Assembly: GCA_963995525.1 (NCBI GenBank)
Contig: OZ023206.1
Coordinates: 1,488,001 to 1,552,000, forward strand
Direction: 5' to 3'
Source of the DNA: Escarpia spicata
Lineage: Eukaryota > Annelida > Polychaeta > Sabellida > Siboglinidae
Length of the DNA: 64,000 nt
The first letter of the stretch is position 1; each line of letters starts with the position of its first letter. A program made the position numbers and the translations under genes. Shown piece after piece: positions 63,910 through 64,000 of this stretch. The notes under the pieces are model-generated. The model worked only from the letters and a program-made list of their open reading frames with translations, was not told the origin of the DNA and made no database searches.

Positions 63910-64000
63910 CTAGATTGATATCAAGCTACACACATAACTAGATTAACCCCAAATGGGAATGCATGTTACCGTTTTATCCCCGTCACGTAAGTTACAAGAA
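63910..64000 (+). repeat. Partial monomer M197 cut by the window end
   Basis: The first 91 bp of another monomer (AACCCC, TTATCC), ending in the conserved core at TTACAAGAA. The array continues beyond the window. Confidence 0.97.

Larger units (their letters stand above)
1..64000. repeat. Satellite DNA array, 326-bp monomer, 196 full copies plus a partial copy
   Basis: The same unit of about 326 bp repeats head to tail from the first to the last base, always in the same orientation. Starts of the CTAGATTGAT word (or its variants) fall at 1, 327, 653, 979, 1305, 1631, 1958 and so on to 63910. Spacings are 326 bp (180 monomers), 327 bp (13), 325 bp (2) and 328 bp (1). Monomers differ mainly at a limited set of positions: 37-40, 65-70, 133-142, 162, 193-203, 214-221, 245-275, 295, 306 and 316. 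No open reading frame is supported: 326 is not a multiple of three, so every frame is cycled through, and TAA/TAG words are frequent. About 80 of 196 monomers carry a BamHI site (GGATCC at 266-271) and most carry an EcoRV site (GATATC at 8-13). Known biology: such homogeneous arrays form plant and animal centromeres or heterochromatin. Inference: this may be the Beta pBV BamHI satellite. Confidence 0.99.

Noticed and set aside
1..64000. CRISPR array or other spacer-repeat system
   Set aside because: The regular spacing comes from contiguous 326-bp homologous monomers. There are no short repeats with unrelated spacers and no cas-like genes.
1..64000. Protein-coding tandem repeat gene
   Set aside because: The unit length is not a multiple of three, stop words occur in every monomer, and one- and two-base indels are tolerated. 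No reading frame is kept on either strand by inspection.
1..64000. rDNA spacer subrepeats or telomeric repeats
   Set aside because: No rRNA coding sequence, pyrimidine-rich spacer promoter or TTTAGGG/TTAGGG tract is seen anywhere.
1..64000. Bacterial, viral or plasmid repeat region
   Set aside because: Nothing but monomers of one satellite family is present. No replication, mobility or viral gene is visible, and a 64-kb array of this kind is typical of eukaryotic heterochromatin.
1..64000. One fixed higher-order period for the whole array
   Set aside because: Units of 7, 6, 5, 4, 3 and 11 monomers hold only locally. The class order does not repeat with one period except for the two ~22-kb macro-copies.

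Overview
The whole 64-kb window is one uninterrupted, head-to-tail satellite DNA array. I see no gene, RNA gene, transposon, inversion or unique-sequence gap. The unit is 326 bp (about 36.5% G+C, hand-counted on the first copy). Taking phase 1 as the CTAG at base 1, I count 196 complete monomers (M1-M196) and a 91-bp partial M197. Start-to-start spacing is 326 bp for 180 monomers, 327 bp for 13, 325 bp for 2 (M47, M117) and 328 bp for 1 (M77). These sum exactly to the observed start of M197 at 63910.

This is typical of eukaryotic centromeric or pericentromeric heterochromatin. A 326-327 bp unit with a BamHI site (GGATCC) in about 80 of 196 copies recalls the BamHI satellite pBV of Beta vulgaris (sugar beet) centromeres, reported at about 327 bp. 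That match rests on unit length and the diagnostic site from memory, not on an alignment, so the organism call is tentative.

Monomers fall into recurring variant classes, named here by shared marker bases (positions within the monomer). P1-P4 carry CTATCT at 65-70 (P1 AATT at 27-30; P2 CTTTGG near 257-263; P3 TGGAAAT near 45-51; P4 AATTAC at 36-41; P4' is P4 with AAAATGG near 232-238 and GATGATTT near 295-302). The rest mostly carry TTATCC there. Q: CCCGTAATG near 38-46, GAAGTGTTTT, 327 bp. R: GATGTTTTAT at 133-142, CATGTCAAAATG, GGATCC. S: CCCGAAATG, CATATAAAAG. T: CCCGAAATG, GAGTCAAAC, CATATGAAAG. U: AATTTATGC, AATGATCTTTAAAG. V: CATATCAAAGTTTTC with GCAAATC. W: like R, with CTCAAGAG and TGTAATGCA. 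X: AACTGATCC, CTAATGCAG. Y: CATGTCCAAATG (usually GAATTTTTTT at 133-142). Z1: AACAAGATT. Z2: ACTAATCC, AACGTGTCC. Z3: AAACCC, CAGCAATACC. AA1: GGATATTT, TTCCATG. AA2: GTGTTAAAAC, AATGGATATC. AA3: GGAAAGATC. BB, CC and DD are variants confined to the right third.

Layout: 1-1630 is a P-type left block and a boundary monomer. 1631-23476 (67 monomers) and 23477-44998 (66 monomers) are two tandem copies of one ~21.7-kb segment with the same order of classes and shared private mutations. They differ by several whole-monomer gains and losses. 44999-53148 is a mosaic of short repeated blocks from the end of that segment. 53149-62605 is a younger zone of 5-, 11- and 3-monomer higher-order units without CTATCT monomers. 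62606-64000 holds monomers with more private mutations.

The window therefore records satellite evolution by repeated in-register unequal exchange at scales from one monomer to ~22 kb. Its most striking features are the nested higher-order duplications and the hybrid monomers that mark individual exchange events. Class assignments and breakpoints come from reading diagnostic positions by eye, not from a computed alignment.
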